A stretch of 64,000 nucleotides of DNA. Origin: G963663365 sp963663365 (GTDB lineage: Bacteria > Hinthialibacterota > Hinthialibacteria > Hinthialibacterales > G963663365). The notes under the pieces were generated by a model. That model searched no databases. It was not told the origin of the DNA and worked only from the letters and a program-made list of their open reading frames with translations. The position numbers and the translations under genes are program-made. The stretch lies in contig CAXXIH010000001.1 in NCBI GenBank assembly GCA_963663365.2, positions 1,240,001 to 1,304,000 on the forward strand, in the 5' to 3' direction. Shown here piece by piece: positions 27,419 to 36,727 of this stretch; positions within the stretch are counted from its first letter, which is position 1, and each line of letters starts with the position of its first letter.

Positions 27419-27641
27419 CATTGTTCCTGCCATGTGTCATGTGCGCGTGCATGACCGTGTTCCATTGGCCAACAGTAACACACTTCAGAACCCATGTGCA
27501 GCCGGAGAGGGAGGGAGATGTTCTGCTTTTGGGAAGGCGAAATGCGTATAACCTGAAGTATGTTGTCTGATGATACGTTCAAATATCCGATAAACATGAC
27601 ACATACATATCATCCCCCATTCGCGATAAGCTTGCGGCTTG

Positions 27642-29549
27642 ATGAATACGCAATGGAACATAGGCCGGTGGATACGTCGAGGTTCGCGCTGGCTATTGAA
27701 TAAAGCCGGGCCACGCGGGTTTATGGTGTTGGCGGTATTGCTTCTATTACTCGCAGGATGTGCCGAACGTGAGGAATCCGTAAAACGTGATTTGGAAGCG
27801 TTTTTTACGCCCGATGGAATCATGCGGGTTTGTGTGCCGCAGGGGACCGATACTGTTGAAGTGTTTTCCGGCAATGAACGCGTAGCCTGGGCGTATCCCC
27901 GTGGGGGCGATGAAACAGAAATCCCCTTTCAATGGCAGACCGGCGCGGTTTATACCGTGCGTACCGAAAACGGCGATGAGGTCCGGGTGCAAGCGCCGGA
28001 ATCAATACCGCTTTTGGCTGTACGCCTCCATGCGCCATTGGGGCAGACACCGCATGAGTTTTTTATTCAAGACCTGGAGACCGTTCCCGAATTGCACCCG
28101 TATGCGCTTCCTGTTCAGCCTGGGGAACGTCTGGACCTGATGCTGGAGATTGAAAAACTGCGTGTTTCTGATCCTATTGAAGTTAACATTTCCACGGAAA
28201 AAGATCCGGGTGCGGCGGATGAGTACTCTCTTGTCGAGACTTGGGCGGACAATCATGCGGTGCTGAATTTGGAGTTCGATAAGGCTATCTTTACTGCGCG
28301 TGTGCAAGCGGGTGAAAGCATCCCTCATGACCGTTTACGGTTGGTGGCGCAGGTAGGAAATTTGCGTTTGCCGTTTGAATTGCGTTTCACCCCTTCGCAA
28401 TTGAATTCGGAACAGATCGAACTTGTCGCGTGGAATATGCCCACCGATGCCGGCGGCGCGTATGAAAGCGGACAGCCACGCGACCGGTTGGCAATGCCCA
28501 ATCCGGTATGGGACCGTATCGCGGTTTGGTTCGGACTGCGCCCGCAGACTTTTAATTATTTACAGCCGTTTGCATTTCAGACCTTGGAACTTCGCAACCA
28601 AAGTCCGCATCCCGTAACCTTGCTGGCGGTAAGCGATGTGCTCCATCCCCAGACCGGCGGGAGTGTGGATTATTTTGAACCGCCACGCTGGCACAGCGGA
28701 GGAGCGATACGGCGTACAGCGGTTTTTGTGGAGATCGGCCCGGGCAAAACCGAACCGTGCGTTTTACCTTTGCATATCAAAGCCGATACACCGGCGGGAA
28801 CCTATCTGCGGAAAATTAAAATCTATCCGCTTGGCTCGGACCGTCCTTTGTTGGAACTGCAAAGCCCGCTGGGAGTTACTCGTTCCCAACCATTCCTGAC
28901 ATTGTGGGTTCTTTTTTCGGTTGTGCTGACACTGCTTTGGCTGGTTTTATTGTTGGTCTTTTATCGCGCTCTGGTGCGTTGGCTTGGTGTGCGCGCGCTC
29001 GTGCTCTTGTCGCTTTTGGGAGCGCTGCAATTTTGTTTACAGCTTTTAGGCGGTTGGGTATCGAGCCTGTTTTATGCGCTGCTGGGGCCGTTTAACTGTT
29101 TGGTGGGAGGATTTTTAACGGAACTGCTGACCTATCTTTTGGTGACCAGCATACTCTGTCTTTTGCCGCGTGTGGGTGCGATGACATTGGCGGGCGCGGT
29201 GACATATCTCATGGGCGCAATGATGTTCGGCTCGGTCGGATTGACCGATTTTCTTTTTGTCGGATCGGCAATCGCTTTTCGGGAGCTGTTTTTATTCGTA
29301 TTTGGTGTAACCACCATTAAAAAAGATATACCGCAACCGCCCCGGCTTTTGCCGATGATGCTGGCTCTGGGGATTGCCGATGCGGCGGCTACGCTGACTT
29401 CGTTGTGCGCCATGGCGGTGTTTTACCGGCTCTTTTATGCCGATTGGTATTTTGTGTTGAACGTGGGCGTCACCGGCTTTCTCTACACTTGTATCGGAGT
29501 GTGGCTGGGACAGCGTTTGGGAATGAGTTTGCGGAAGGTGCACGCGTGA
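27642..29549 (+). CDS. ECF transporter S component fused to a lipoprotein domain
   Basis: 635 residues. A basic N-region (RWIRRGSRW) leads to VLLLLLAGC, a lipobox with Cys40. Residues 41-415 are a large beta-rich extracytoplasmic region without a recognised family. From about 420 to the end come six hydrophobic stretches (FSVVLTLLWLVLLLVFY, LLGALQFCLQLLGGWVSSLF, LLTYLLVTSILCLLP, GAVTYLMGAMMFG, a pair near the end) typical of an ECF S component. The next genes are a tandem EcfA-like ATPase and EcfT, overlapping by four bases, so this is the substrate-binding subunit. S components normally are small and have no extracytoplasmic domain; this one may use the lipoprotein part to collect or hand over substrate. 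Substrate unknown. The ATG at 27642 has only a weak binding site. Confidence 0.75.
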   Translation: MNTQWNIGRWIRRGSRWLLNKAGPRGFMVLAVLLLLLAGCAEREESVKRDLEAFFTPDGIMRVCVPQGTDTVEVFSGNERVAWAYPRGGDETEIPFQWQTGAVYTVRTENGDEVRVQAPESIPLLAVRLHAPLGQTPHEFFIQDLETVPELHPYALPVQPGERLDLMLEIEKLRVSDPIEVNISTEKDPGAADEYSLVETWADNHAVLNLEFDKAIFTARVQAGESIPHDRLRLVAQVGNLRLPFELRFTPSQLNSEQIELVAWNMPTDAGGAYESGQPRDRLAMPNPVWDRIAVWFGLRPQTFNYLQPFAFQTLELRNQSPHPVTLLAVSDVLHPQTGGSVDYFEPPRWHSGGAIRRTAVFVEIGPGKTEPCVLPLHIKADTPAGTYLRKIKIYPLGSDRPLLELQSPLGVTRSQPFLTLWVLFSVVLTLLWLVLLLVFYRALVRWLGVRALVLLSLLGALQFCLQLLGGWVSSLFYALLGPFNCLVGGFLTELLTYLLVTSILCLLPRVGAMTLAGAVTYLMGAMMFGSVGLTDFLFVGSAIAFRELFLFVFGVTTIKKDIPQPPRLLPMMLALGIADAAATLTSLCAMAVFYRLFYADWYFVLNVGVTGFLYTCIGVWLGQRLGMSLRKVHA

Positions 29550-31225
29550 TCGAGGTTCAAGGATTGAATGTTCGTTACCCGGGCCGCGCCGCGCCGACGC
29601 TGGCGGATGTTGACTTGCGCGTGCGCTCGGGCGAACTGGTGTTGCTGAGCGGTCCTACCGGTTGCGGGAAATCCACATTGCTCAATTGCCTGAATGGTGT
29701 CCTGTTTCACGAAAGCCAGGCGGAAATCACCGGCGAAGTGATTTTGGAAGGACGCAATGCGCGGGAGATTCCCCTTACGGAAATCTGCCGATTGACCGGC
29801 TCCGTGTTTCAAAATCCCGATTCCCAAATATGTACGGGCACAGTCGAGACCGAAGTTGCATTCGGATTGGAAAACTTAGCTGTTGCTCCTGAAGAAATCG
29901 ATATACGTATTGAAACAGCGCTTACCCGTGTGGGACTAGCGGCTGAACGGCATCAACGCACCGCCGTGCTTTCGGGCGGACAAAAACAACGTTTGGTTAT
30001 TGCCTGCGCTTTGGCGATGCAACCGCGAATTCTTTTGCTGGATGAACCGGTCAGTCAACTGGACCCGGAAGGCGCGGCGGAAATTCTGAATGTGATTGCA
30101 CGCCTTAAAACAGAGCATGAACTCGGAGTGCTGATTGTTGAGCATCGTTTGGAAGACACGGTCAATCTGGCCGAGCGTGTGGTGCTTATGGCCGGCGGGC
30201 GTATCGTTTCCGACCGGCCTACCACGGAAGCGTTTCATGATCTCTCAAAAATACGCAGCCTGGGGCTGACTGTTCCGCACTTGCCGGATCTATTCGAGCG
30301 GGCCGGTTCGGATCAGAGGCCGCTTAATCCCGAAACTGCACCGTTGCTGCAAATCAAATCTCAACCGGAGACATGTATATCCCCAACCTCGGAGCGAGAG
30401 AAGGACACAGTTTGCCGTATCGAGGATTGCGCATTTCGGTATGGGAAGACTGAACCTTGGGTGTTGCAAGATTTATCGGTTGAAATTCAACATGGCGACT
30501 GTGTTGCGCTTTTGGGCGCAAATGGTTCAGGGAAATCGACGCTTTTGCATATCTTGGCCGGAGCGCGGCAGCCGGTGCATGGGAAAATTTCTTGGAGTTT
30601 TCAGAATGAGTCTGGGGCCGATGATACGCGCCATCCATTTGGGCTCGTGGTGCAAAATCCGGACTTGATGTTGTTGCAAGAGACTGTGTTTGGGGAACTG
30701 GAATTCGGGCCGTACCATTTGGGCTTTTCTGAGACCGAAAGAGAAGAACAGGTCGCGCGGACGCTTCAGCAGATGGGGCTTGCTGATTTAGCCGAAGAGA
30801 CACCTTTTACGCTGTCACGCGGGCAACGCTTACGTACTGCGGTGGGATCGGTGCTTTCGATGAAGCCTCGTGTTCTGCTTCTGGATGAACCCACCACCGG
30901 CCAGGACCGTGAGCAGATCGAACGTATGATGCGCGGATTGACCGGAATTGACGCGGATGGAAACAATCATCCAATCTTCGATTTGGTGGTCTTTTGTACG
31001 CATGATATCGATACCGCCGCACGTCATGCGAACCGGGTTTTGGTATTGCATGAAGGCAATCTCTTATTGGATGGACCGCCGGGTACGGTGCTTTGGGATG
31101 AAGATGTATTGCGCAAAGCCAGTATCCGTTTGACCGGTGTTCAACGCTATGCACGCCGTTTGGGTGTGAAGGCGCTCGATGTTGAGCAACTTTCGAAACT
31201 CATTATGCCGGGAGGTGCGATCTAA
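29546..31225 (+). CDS. Tandem EcfA1-EcfA2-type ATPase of an ECF transporter
   Basis: 559 residues from a GTG that overlaps the preceding stop (GTGA). Two ABC ATPase domains are fused. Domain 1: Walker A GPTGCGKST (36-44), VFQNPDSQICTGTV Q-loop, signature LSGGQKQRL (142-150), Walker B RILLLDEPVSQLDPEG. Domain 2: Walker A GANGSGKST (324-332), VVQNPDLMLL Q-loop, signature LSRGQRLRT (423-431), Walker B VLLLDEPTTGQD. The paired QNPD Q-loops are typical of CbiO/EcfA. The second signature has Arg in place of the usual Gly. It powers substrate release by the S component through EcfT. An alternative start further upstream would overlap the previous gene heavily and is unlikely. Confidence 0.92.
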   Translation: MIEVQGLNVRYPGRAAPTLADVDLRVRSGELVLLSGPTGCGKSTLLNCLNGVLFHESQAEITGEVILEGRNAREIPLTEICRLTGSVFQNPDSQICTGTVETEVAFGLENLAVAPEEIDIRIETALTRVGLAAERHQRTAVLSGGQKQRLVIACALAMQPRILLLDEPVSQLDPEGAAEILNVIARLKTEHELGVLIVEHRLEDTVNLAERVVLMAGGRIVSDRPTTEAFHDLSKIRSLGLTVPHLPDLFERAGSDQRPLNPETAPLLQIKSQPETCISPTSEREKDTVCRIEDCAFRYGKTEPWVLQDLSVEIQHGDCVALLGANGSGKSTLLHILAGARQPVHGKISWSFQNESGADDTRHPFGLVVQNPDLMLLQETVFGELEFGPYHLGFSETEREEQVARTLQQMGLADLAEETPFTLSRGQRLRTAVGSVLSMKPRVLLLDEPTTGQDREQIERMMRGLTGIDADGNNHPIFDLVVFCTHDIDTAARHANRVLVLHEGNLLLDGPPGTVLWDEDVLRKASIRLTGVQRYARRLGVKALDVEQLSKLIMPGGAI

Positions 31226-32095
31226 ATGCGGCTCATCTTCCGACATCAAGATCATGCTCCGCTGAGCCGGATGGATGTGCGCCTTAAGATCGGCATCGGC
31301 GCGGCACTGTCGGTTGGCTCGGTATTGATCGATAGTGTTGCTTCGCTGGGTATTTTGGCGTTGATCGGCATGCTTATCTGTTGGTGCGCGCGTCCCAACC
31401 GCCTGCAAATCCGAGTTATTGTGACTTCGGCCCTGTTTTTGGTGTGGGGCGTAATGTTTAGCCAGGGACTTTTTTACAGCGAATTTCCGCGCACCGTATG
31501 GATCAGGATTCTGCCGCAAGGAACCATTTTTAAAGACGGTTTATGTATTTATGCCGAAGGTGTACGCCATGGTTTGGTCCAATCACTGCGTATGATCACG
31601 ATGGTCCTGACCGGCTATGCCATCTGTTTTACAACCGAGCCGGACCGTTTCTTCCGGGGCCTGGTGGCGATGCGTATACCGTTTGCGTTATCGTTTATGG
31701 CCGTGACCGCGATCCGTTTTATCCCCGTCGCCGCCCAGGAATTTTCCACAGTGCGCACAGCCATGCGGCTCAAGGGTTATGTGCCGTTCCGCAATGGCCT
31801 GCGTGATACACTCGTTACTGAAGTAGCCAGCCTGCGTCCTGTTTTGGCCGGAACCATCCGCCGTTCACAGGAGGTCGCGCTTTCGATTGTTACGCGTGGA
31901 TTCTCGCTCGATCATCCCCGTACTTCGCTGCACAGCGAACGGCTGAATGCGGCGGATTGGATTTTATTGTGGATACTGTTGTTCGCAGTTCTGTTTTTAA
32001 CCGGCTGCAAACTGTTATTTTGGCTGTATCAACAGGAATTCTACTACAGCACCGATCTGCGTGTTTTGTATCAGTTTGTGCGGGATTGGCTCTGA
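31226..32095 (+). CDS. ecfT: EcfT transmembrane coupling subunit
   Basis: 289 residues. N-terminal LSRMDVRLKIGIGAALSVGSVLI is the usual EcfT/CbiQ opening (DPR-type motif), followed by four to five membrane helices. The cytoplasmic coupling helices show AMRLKGYVPFRN and SIVTRGFSLDHP, the two X-R-G-type motifs that contact the EcfA ATPases. GGAGGTG at 31211-31217 precedes the ATG, which begins immediately after the stop codon of the ATPase gene. It couples ATP hydrolysis to toppling of the S component. Confidence 0.9.
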   Translation: MRLIFRHQDHAPLSRMDVRLKIGIGAALSVGSVLIDSVASLGILALIGMLICWCARPNRLQIRVIVTSALFLVWGVMFSQGLFYSEFPRTVWIRILPQGTIFKDGLCIYAEGVRHGLVQSLRMITMVLTGYAICFTTEPDRFFRGLVAMRIPFALSFMAVTAIRFIPVAAQEFSTVRTAMRLKGYVPFRNGLRDTLVTEVASLRPVLAGTIRRSQEVALSIVTRGFSLDHPRTSLHSERLNAADWILLWILLFAVLFLTGCKLLFWLYQQEFYYSTDLRVLYQFVRDWL

Positions 32096-32136
32096 GCGGT
32101 GTTTGGCTGCCTATTCACTTATTTACGGGCAGGGCT

Positions 32137-33408
32137 TCATTTTATGGGTAGTTTTTCGAGCCATACTGTCTGACCTTTATTATCCAAGGATTCGATCTGA
32201 ACCCGCATATTCTTTGCATCTATGGCAACAATTTTAAAGTCGCCAAGCATGGACTCAACCACGTCGCCAATGGATACGACTTTTTTCTCAAATTTATAGT
32301 CCTGGATGACGGCCTTCTTTGCCGTGCACAACAAAACAGAATAACCTGCTCCTATAATTTTTTTGGGTAAGACTTTTGTTTCTTTTTTAGGAGGTTCAAA
32401 AAGTTCTACTGCATTGCGAACAAAGGCACGTTCTTCATTGTCCAACTGATCGAATAACCGGCTATTGCGAAGATCGAAACAACGGCGGGGACGGCCGTCT
32501 TTGCTGTCTTTATTCGCGCCATTGTGAAAACACCATCCGGCCGCGCCCCCCTCCATGGCTTCCATAAGATCCCGGCGGAAATACCATTCGGTCGGCGCCC
32601 AATCCCCCGATGGATAACCTCTCCGGAACGGCTCTTGATAATGCACCGGTACAGTCCGCCCGATGTCTTTCATCCATGCGTAATACTCTTCGGTCTTTTC
32701 TTTTGTTTCCACGGGTGAGCTGGCGTGGCGTGGACGGTGAGGGGTTATGAAATCCAATCCGATCAGCTTCACATTCTTTTCAACATGTTCGCGCGGCAAA
32801 TCTCCGCCGAAAGATGCCGTGACCAATCGTTTGGGATCGAGGTCCCGGAGCTGTTTGCGCAATTCCGCCAATTCGGCAGAAGTTACTTGACGCGAATCAT
32901 GGACATTGCGCTCATTGGCCATATCCAAATACCAGTTTTCGTAGTCTTTGAGTTCGGTTACAAGATTAGATAAAGCGCGGCCCAGTGTTTCTTTGTCTTT
33001 TAAGCAATCTTTGTCCAGCGGACCATATCCACGCGATACGGTTACATCGACAATCATTCCCCGGCGGTCGCATTCCTTAATCAGCCAATTCAGTTTTTCC
33101 ATGTATTCTGGGCGAATCTCCCCATAACCATCCACGGCCGAAACATCGTTATCGTAAGCTGTCCAATTGGCCCAAACGCGTATCCAGTTGAAGTGATACT
33201 CCTGCATATCGTCCAGGTCTTGAAGGATGGTTTCTTGATCCGCCCCCAAGGCTCCGTAATAGCTGATCCCATAAAGAAAGACCCGCTTGCCGTTAATCGT
33301 GAAGTTCTTTTCCGTGATACCCAGGCGGGTCCATGCGTTGGCGTCTGAAGCGATCCCGAAAAATACGGCTGTCAGCGCGAAAAGCACGATCCAATTGATC
33401 TTATTCAT
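32137..33408 (-). CDS. Secreted GH5/cellulase-fold protein
   Basis: 423 residues with a signal peptide (MNKINWIVLFALTAVFFGIASDANA). A GH-A-type barrel is indicated by GISYYGALG, FNWIRVWANWTAYDN, GMIVDVTVSRGYG, WYLDMANERNVHD (the Asn-Glu of the acid/base strand), LIGLDFITPHRP, TVPVHYQEPFRRGY (candidate nucleophile Glu) and GGAAGWCFHNGANKDS. The C-terminal 80 residues look like an extra beta domain. It probably acts on plant- or microbial polysaccharide; the substrate is unknown. It is convergent with ecfT and not obviously tied to it. Confidence 0.75.
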   Translation of the reverse strand: MNKINWIVLFALTAVFFGIASDANAWTRLGITEKNFTINGKRVFLYGISYYGALGADQETILQDLDDMQEYHFNWIRVWANWTAYDNDVSAVDGYGEIRPEYMEKLNWLIKECDRRGMIVDVTVSRGYGPLDKDCLKDKETLGRALSNLVTELKDYENWYLDMANERNVHDSRQVTSAELAELRKQLRDLDPKRLVTASFGGDLPREHVEKNVKLIGLDFITPHRPRHASSPVETKEKTEEYYAWMKDIGRTVPVHYQEPFRRGYPSGDWAPTEWYFRRDLMEAMEGGAAGWCFHNGANKDSKDGRPRRCFDLRNSRLFDQLDNEERAFVRNAVELFEPPKKETKVLPKKIIGAGYSVLLCTAKKAVIQDYKFEKKVVSIGDVVESMLGDFKIVAIDAKNMRVQIESLDNKGQTVWLEKLPIK

Positions 33409-33506
33409 TCCGTATTACCCGTTATTTGCCGATAAAGATCTATATGAGAATTATACGTATAGCACGATAGACTTGTAACAGTGGTTGCCAATCATGCAGG
33501 GATTGA

Positions 33507-33541
33507 TAAAAAACGCCCGCAAGCATGGTGACCTGCGGGCG
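33507..33541 (-). terminator. Intrinsic terminator after leuB
   Basis: On the minus strand: CGCCCGCAGG, loop, then TTGCGGGCG and TTTTTT (T run at 33507-33513 complement). The stem CGCCCGC/GCGGGCG is perfect. It begins about 30 bases after the leuB stop codon. Confidence 0.9.
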
Positions 33542-33568
33542 CTCAACTTTTGGATTTTAACAAACCGA

Positions 33569-34648
33569 TTACATGTCGGCGCAGATCTGGGCGACTTCAT
33601 CGCCGATCCGGCTGGTTGAGTAACCGGCTTTTTTAATGTCGCTGACACTCAAGCCCGGGAGCCGTTCGGAGCCGAGGAATTCGGCCATGGCTTTGTCCAG
33701 GATTTGTGCGGCTTCATCTTCGCCAAGATGCTCGAGCATCATTTGAGCGGAAGCGATAGCGGCCATCGGGTTGATGACATTCTGGCCGGTGTATTTGGGA
33801 GCCGAACCGCCGATGGGTTCAAACATCGAGGTCCCTTCGGGATTGATGTTGCCGCCTGCGGCCACGCCCATACCGCCTTGGACCATCGCGCCCAGGTCAG
33901 TGATGATATCGCCGAACATATTGCCGGTTACGATAACATCGAACCATTCCGGATTTTTGACCATCCACATGGTGGTGGCATCCACGTGCGCATAATCACG
34001 TTTGATTTCCGGGTAGTCTTTTTCGCCCATCGCATGGAAGGCGCGTTCCCAAAGACCGTAGACATAGGTCAAGACGTTGGTCTTACCGCAAAGTGTGAGG
34101 GTATTGCCCTTATTGCGTTTGCGTGTGTAGTCAAATGCATACTTGAGGCAACGGTCCACGTCGAAGCGGGAATAAACCATTTCTTGGATCGCGATTTCAT
34201 TGGGTGTGTCCTGCTTAATCACACCGCCGGTGCCTGTATACAGTCCGGCGCAGTTTTCACGCACGACAACAAAATCGATCTCTTCCGGCCCTTTGTCTTT
34301 AATCGGGGTATACACGCCCGGATAGAGTTTGACCGGACGCAGGTTAATGTATTGATCCAACTCAAAACGCAACCGGAGTAGAATTCCTTTTTCAAGAATT
34401 CCGGGTTTGACATCGGGATGGCCGATCGCACCCAAAAAGATTGCATTGAACTGGCCTAATTCTTCTGCTGCGCTGTCCGGCAGGACTTCCCCCGTGGCGA
34501 TATAACGGTCGCCGCCGAAGTCATATTCTTGCGTCTCCAATTTGAATCCGCATTTCTTCTCCAGCGCGTTCAGCACCTTCATTCCTTCTGCAACAACTTC
34601 CGGTCCTGTCCCGTCGCCGGGCAGGATCGCTACTTTATGAGACGCCAT
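33569..34648 (-). CDS. leuB: 3-isopropylmalate dehydrogenase
   Basis: 359 residues. Isocitrate/isopropylmalate dehydrogenase fold: VAILPGDGTGPEVV at the N-terminus, GAIGHPDVKPGILEKGILLRLRFEL (substrate-loop region), the VVVRENCAGLYTGTGG segment, LCGKTNVLTY (catalytic Lys) and VTGNMFGDIITDLGAMVQGGMGVAAGGNI, with EPIGGSAPKYTGQNVINPMA for NAD binding. It performs the oxidative decarboxylation step in leucine synthesis. AGGAGG sits directly upstream. Although isocitrate or tartrate dehydrogenase relatives are close, neighbouring leuA makes LeuB the reading. leuC and leuD are not in the window. Confidence 0.9.
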   Translation of the reverse strand: MASHKVAILPGDGTGPEVVAEGMKVLNALEKKCGFKLETQEYDFGGDRYIATGEVLPDSAAEELGQFNAIFLGAIGHPDVKPGILEKGILLRLRFELDQYINLRPVKLYPGVYTPIKDKGPEEIDFVVVRENCAGLYTGTGGVIKQDTPNEIAIQEMVYSRFDVDRCLKYAFDYTRKRNKGNTLTLCGKTNVLTYVYGLWERAFHAMGEKDYPEIKRDYAHVDATTMWMVKNPEWFDVIVTGNMFGDIITDLGAMVQGGMGVAAGGNINPEGTSMFEPIGGSAPKYTGQNVINPMAAIASAQMMLEHLGEDEAAQILDKAMAEFLGSERLPGLSVSDIKKAGYSTSRIGDEVAQICADM

Positions 34649-34918
34649 TGAATGCCTCCTGGCTCAAATCTGTTTTTTCTAAGAACGCGAAGTTCTCTGT
34701 ATAGCGTTGCCGCCACCCCCGCTCAAGCATCAGGTTGAGAAGTCCGCTTTGCAGAACTGTTTGCTCCGCAGTTGCCGGCCTGCGGACCGCCGCAACAGAA
34801 TGCTTGTTTATGAGAACTGACGGATTGGAATATCCGGAGGCGGGAGGGATTCCCGCCCCCGGATGTAGCCTTCAATTTAGGTTTTATTGTACCGGGAGCC
34901 GATACGCACCGCTGAGGT
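34649..34918. other. leuA-leuB intergenic region with GC hairpin
   Basis: 270 bases. CCGGAGGCGGGA and TCCCGCCCCCGG (34834-34862) form a strong imperfect hairpin about 60 bases after the leuA stop. There is no T run after it on either strand, so it is more likely an mRNA-stabilising or processing hairpin than an intrinsic terminator. leuB may be read from leuA. Confidence 0.5.
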
Positions 34919-36460
34919 TTACGGTTCGTTACGGACCGCCTCTTCGTCACGCTCGGTGGCCGCCAAGAGACGGTTAACCGCATCCACAAAGGCCATGACG
35001 CTGGCTTTCAGCACATCGGTATGTGTGCCCCGGCCGTGGCCGCTCCGGTGGCCTTGGGTAATCGATACACGGGCGTTGCCCTGAGCATCGGTGCCCCGGG
35101 TAATGGCCGAGACATTGTAATCGGTCAGGACAGTATCCTCAGTGCCGGTCAGTTTTTTGACCACACTGAATGCCGCGTCCAAGGGACCGTCGCCGGTGCC
35201 TTGGCCCACAAATTCTTGGCCTTCTTTTTCGAGGATAATATCCGCGGCGGGCGCTTCGCCGTCTGTCGAAATGGACATCTTTTTCAAGATGAATTTCGAA
35301 CCGTCATCGCCCTCTTGCGCATCGGCCAAGGCGAAAAGATCTTCGTCATAAATCGTCTTTTTCTTGTCGGCCAAGATCTTGAAGCCCTCAAAGGCTTTCT
35401 CGAACGATTCATCCGGCAAGGTCAGGCCCAAAGCTTCCAGACGTGTTTTAAAGGCGTGGCGGCCCGAGTGTTTGCCGAGCACTAAATTCTCACCGGTCCA
35501 GCCCACTTTTTGCGGATGCATGATTTCATAGGTCGTACGCTCTTTGAGTACGCCGTCCTGGTGAATCCCCGCCTCATGCGCAAAGGCATTTGCGCCCACA
35601 ACCGCCTTGTTCGGCTGGGGATCGATACCTGTGAAACGCGACAACATACGGCTGGTTGGGTAAATGGTTTCGGTTTTGATATTGGTCTCGAATCCGAAAC
35701 AATCTTTGCGTGTCGCCAGGTTCATCACGAACTCTTCCAGCGATGCATTTCCGGCGCGCTCACCGATACCGTTAATAGTGCATTCGACCTGACGCGCGCC
35801 CGAACGGACCGCTGCCAAGGAGTTCGCCACCGCCAAACCCAGATCGTTGTGGCAGTGCACCGAGAAGACGGCCTTGTCGCTGTTGCTCACGTTCTTGATG
35901 ACAAATTCGATCATCTGGCCGTATTCCCACGGATTGCTGTAGCCGACCGTGTCCGGCAAGTTGATCGTTGTGGCTCCGGCTTCAATCGCCGCCTCGACCA
36001 CTTCGCAGATGTAATCGCGTTCGGAGCGGGCTGCATCCTCGGTCGAAAACTCCACGCTGTTGGTGTGGTCTTTGGCGCGTTTGACCGCATCGATGGCGAT
36101 CTGTTTGACGACCGAATATTCCTTTTTCAGTTTACGTTCCACATGCACGGGGCTTGTGGCGATGAAGGTATGGATGCGCGGGCGGGGTGAGTATTTCACA
36201 GCCTCCCAGCAACGGTCGATGTCTTTAGGCATGGCCCGGGCTAAACCGCAAATCTCCGGCCCTTCGATCTCTTGGGCCACTTTTTTGACCGATTCGAAAT
36301 CGCCGGGCGATGAAATCGGGAAACCGGCTTCAATAACATCTACACCCATACGCGCTAACTGACGGGCCATTTCCATCTTTTCGTGCAAATTCATCGAAAA
36401 GCCGGGTGACTGCTCGCCGTCGCGCAATGTCGTGTCGAAAATAATGATTTTGTCACTCAT
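34919..36460 (-). CDS. leuA: 2-isopropylmalate synthase
   Basis: 513 residues, full length with the C-terminal leucine-binding regulatory domain (from about 390). Motifs: IIFDTTLRDGEQSPGFSMN at the N-terminus, GVDVIEAGFPISSPGDFES, FSTEDAARSE, TINLPDTVGYSNPWEYG and VHCHNDLGLAVANSLAAV with the metal-binding HxH, then NGIGERAGNASLEE and HEAGIHQDG. It condenses acetyl-CoA with 2-ketoisovalerate. A GAGGTACGATC segment precedes the ATG. A leucine-type T-box riboswitch 270 bases upstream shows that expression responds to uncharged tRNA-Leu. Confidence 0.96.
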   Translation of the reverse strand: MSDKIIIFDTTLRDGEQSPGFSMNLHEKMEMARQLARMGVDVIEAGFPISSPGDFESVKKVAQEIEGPEICGLARAMPKDIDRCWEAVKYSPRPRIHTFIATSPVHVERKLKKEYSVVKQIAIDAVKRAKDHTNSVEFSTEDAARSERDYICEVVEAAIEAGATTINLPDTVGYSNPWEYGQMIEFVIKNVSNSDKAVFSVHCHNDLGLAVANSLAAVRSGARQVECTINGIGERAGNASLEEFVMNLATRKDCFGFETNIKTETIYPTSRMLSRFTGIDPQPNKAVVGANAFAHEAGIHQDGVLKERTTYEIMHPQKVGWTGENLVLGKHSGRHAFKTRLEALGLTLPDESFEKAFEGFKILADKKKTIYDEDLFALADAQEGDDGSKFILKKMSISTDGEAPAADIILEKEGQEFVGQGTGDGPLDAAFSVVKKLTGTEDTVLTDYNVSAITRGTDAQGNARVSITQGHRSGHGRGTHTDVLKASVMAFVDAVNRLLAATERDEEAVRNEP

Positions 36461-36498
36461 GATCGTACCTCAATGGTTTTCGGAACCCTGGTTTGTGG

Positions 36499-36646
36499 GG
36501 TTTCCGTAACGAGTTGTTTTGTTGCATTACCGCGCGAAAAACAGTTGCCGCGCGCCCGTTGACTGTGCCTGTATCCATTCGGTCCTAAATTTGTGCACAG
36601 TTCGCTAAGGTCGCTTTCTTCGGCTAGATCGAGTTGCACGGAAACC
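36499..36646 (-). other. Post-T-box leader with long-range pairing potential
   Basis: Between the T-box terminator and leuA lie about 260 bases. GGTTTCCGT (36499-36507) and ACGGAAACC (36638-36646) are perfectly complementary and enclose smaller stems, including CGCGCG...CGCGCG around 36531-36554. A 78-codon open frame (36693 to 36457) crosses the whole stretch and its stop overlaps the leuA start as ATGA. I do not recognise its product and cannot decide between a coupled small ORF and a structured leader. Confidence 0.35.
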
Positions 36647-36727
36647 ACCACCTTTCGTATTTGGCGTTTGAACCGGGGCCCCCTCTGCGTCATGGTTAAG
36701 GTTCATGACACCATTGAGGCGGAACAA

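Noticed and set aside
27440..27641. Cobalamin or other vitamin riboswitch before the ECF cassette
   Set aside because: I looked for the B12-box and other conserved cores and found none, so the substrate cannot be inferred this way.
34834..34862. GC-rich hairpin after leuA as a terminator
   Set aside because: No T run on either strand; kept only as a possible processing or stabilising hairpin.
36665..36680. GGTTCAAAC resembling a tRNA T-arm near leuA
   Set aside because: No acceptor stem, D-arm or anticodon arm can be built around it.
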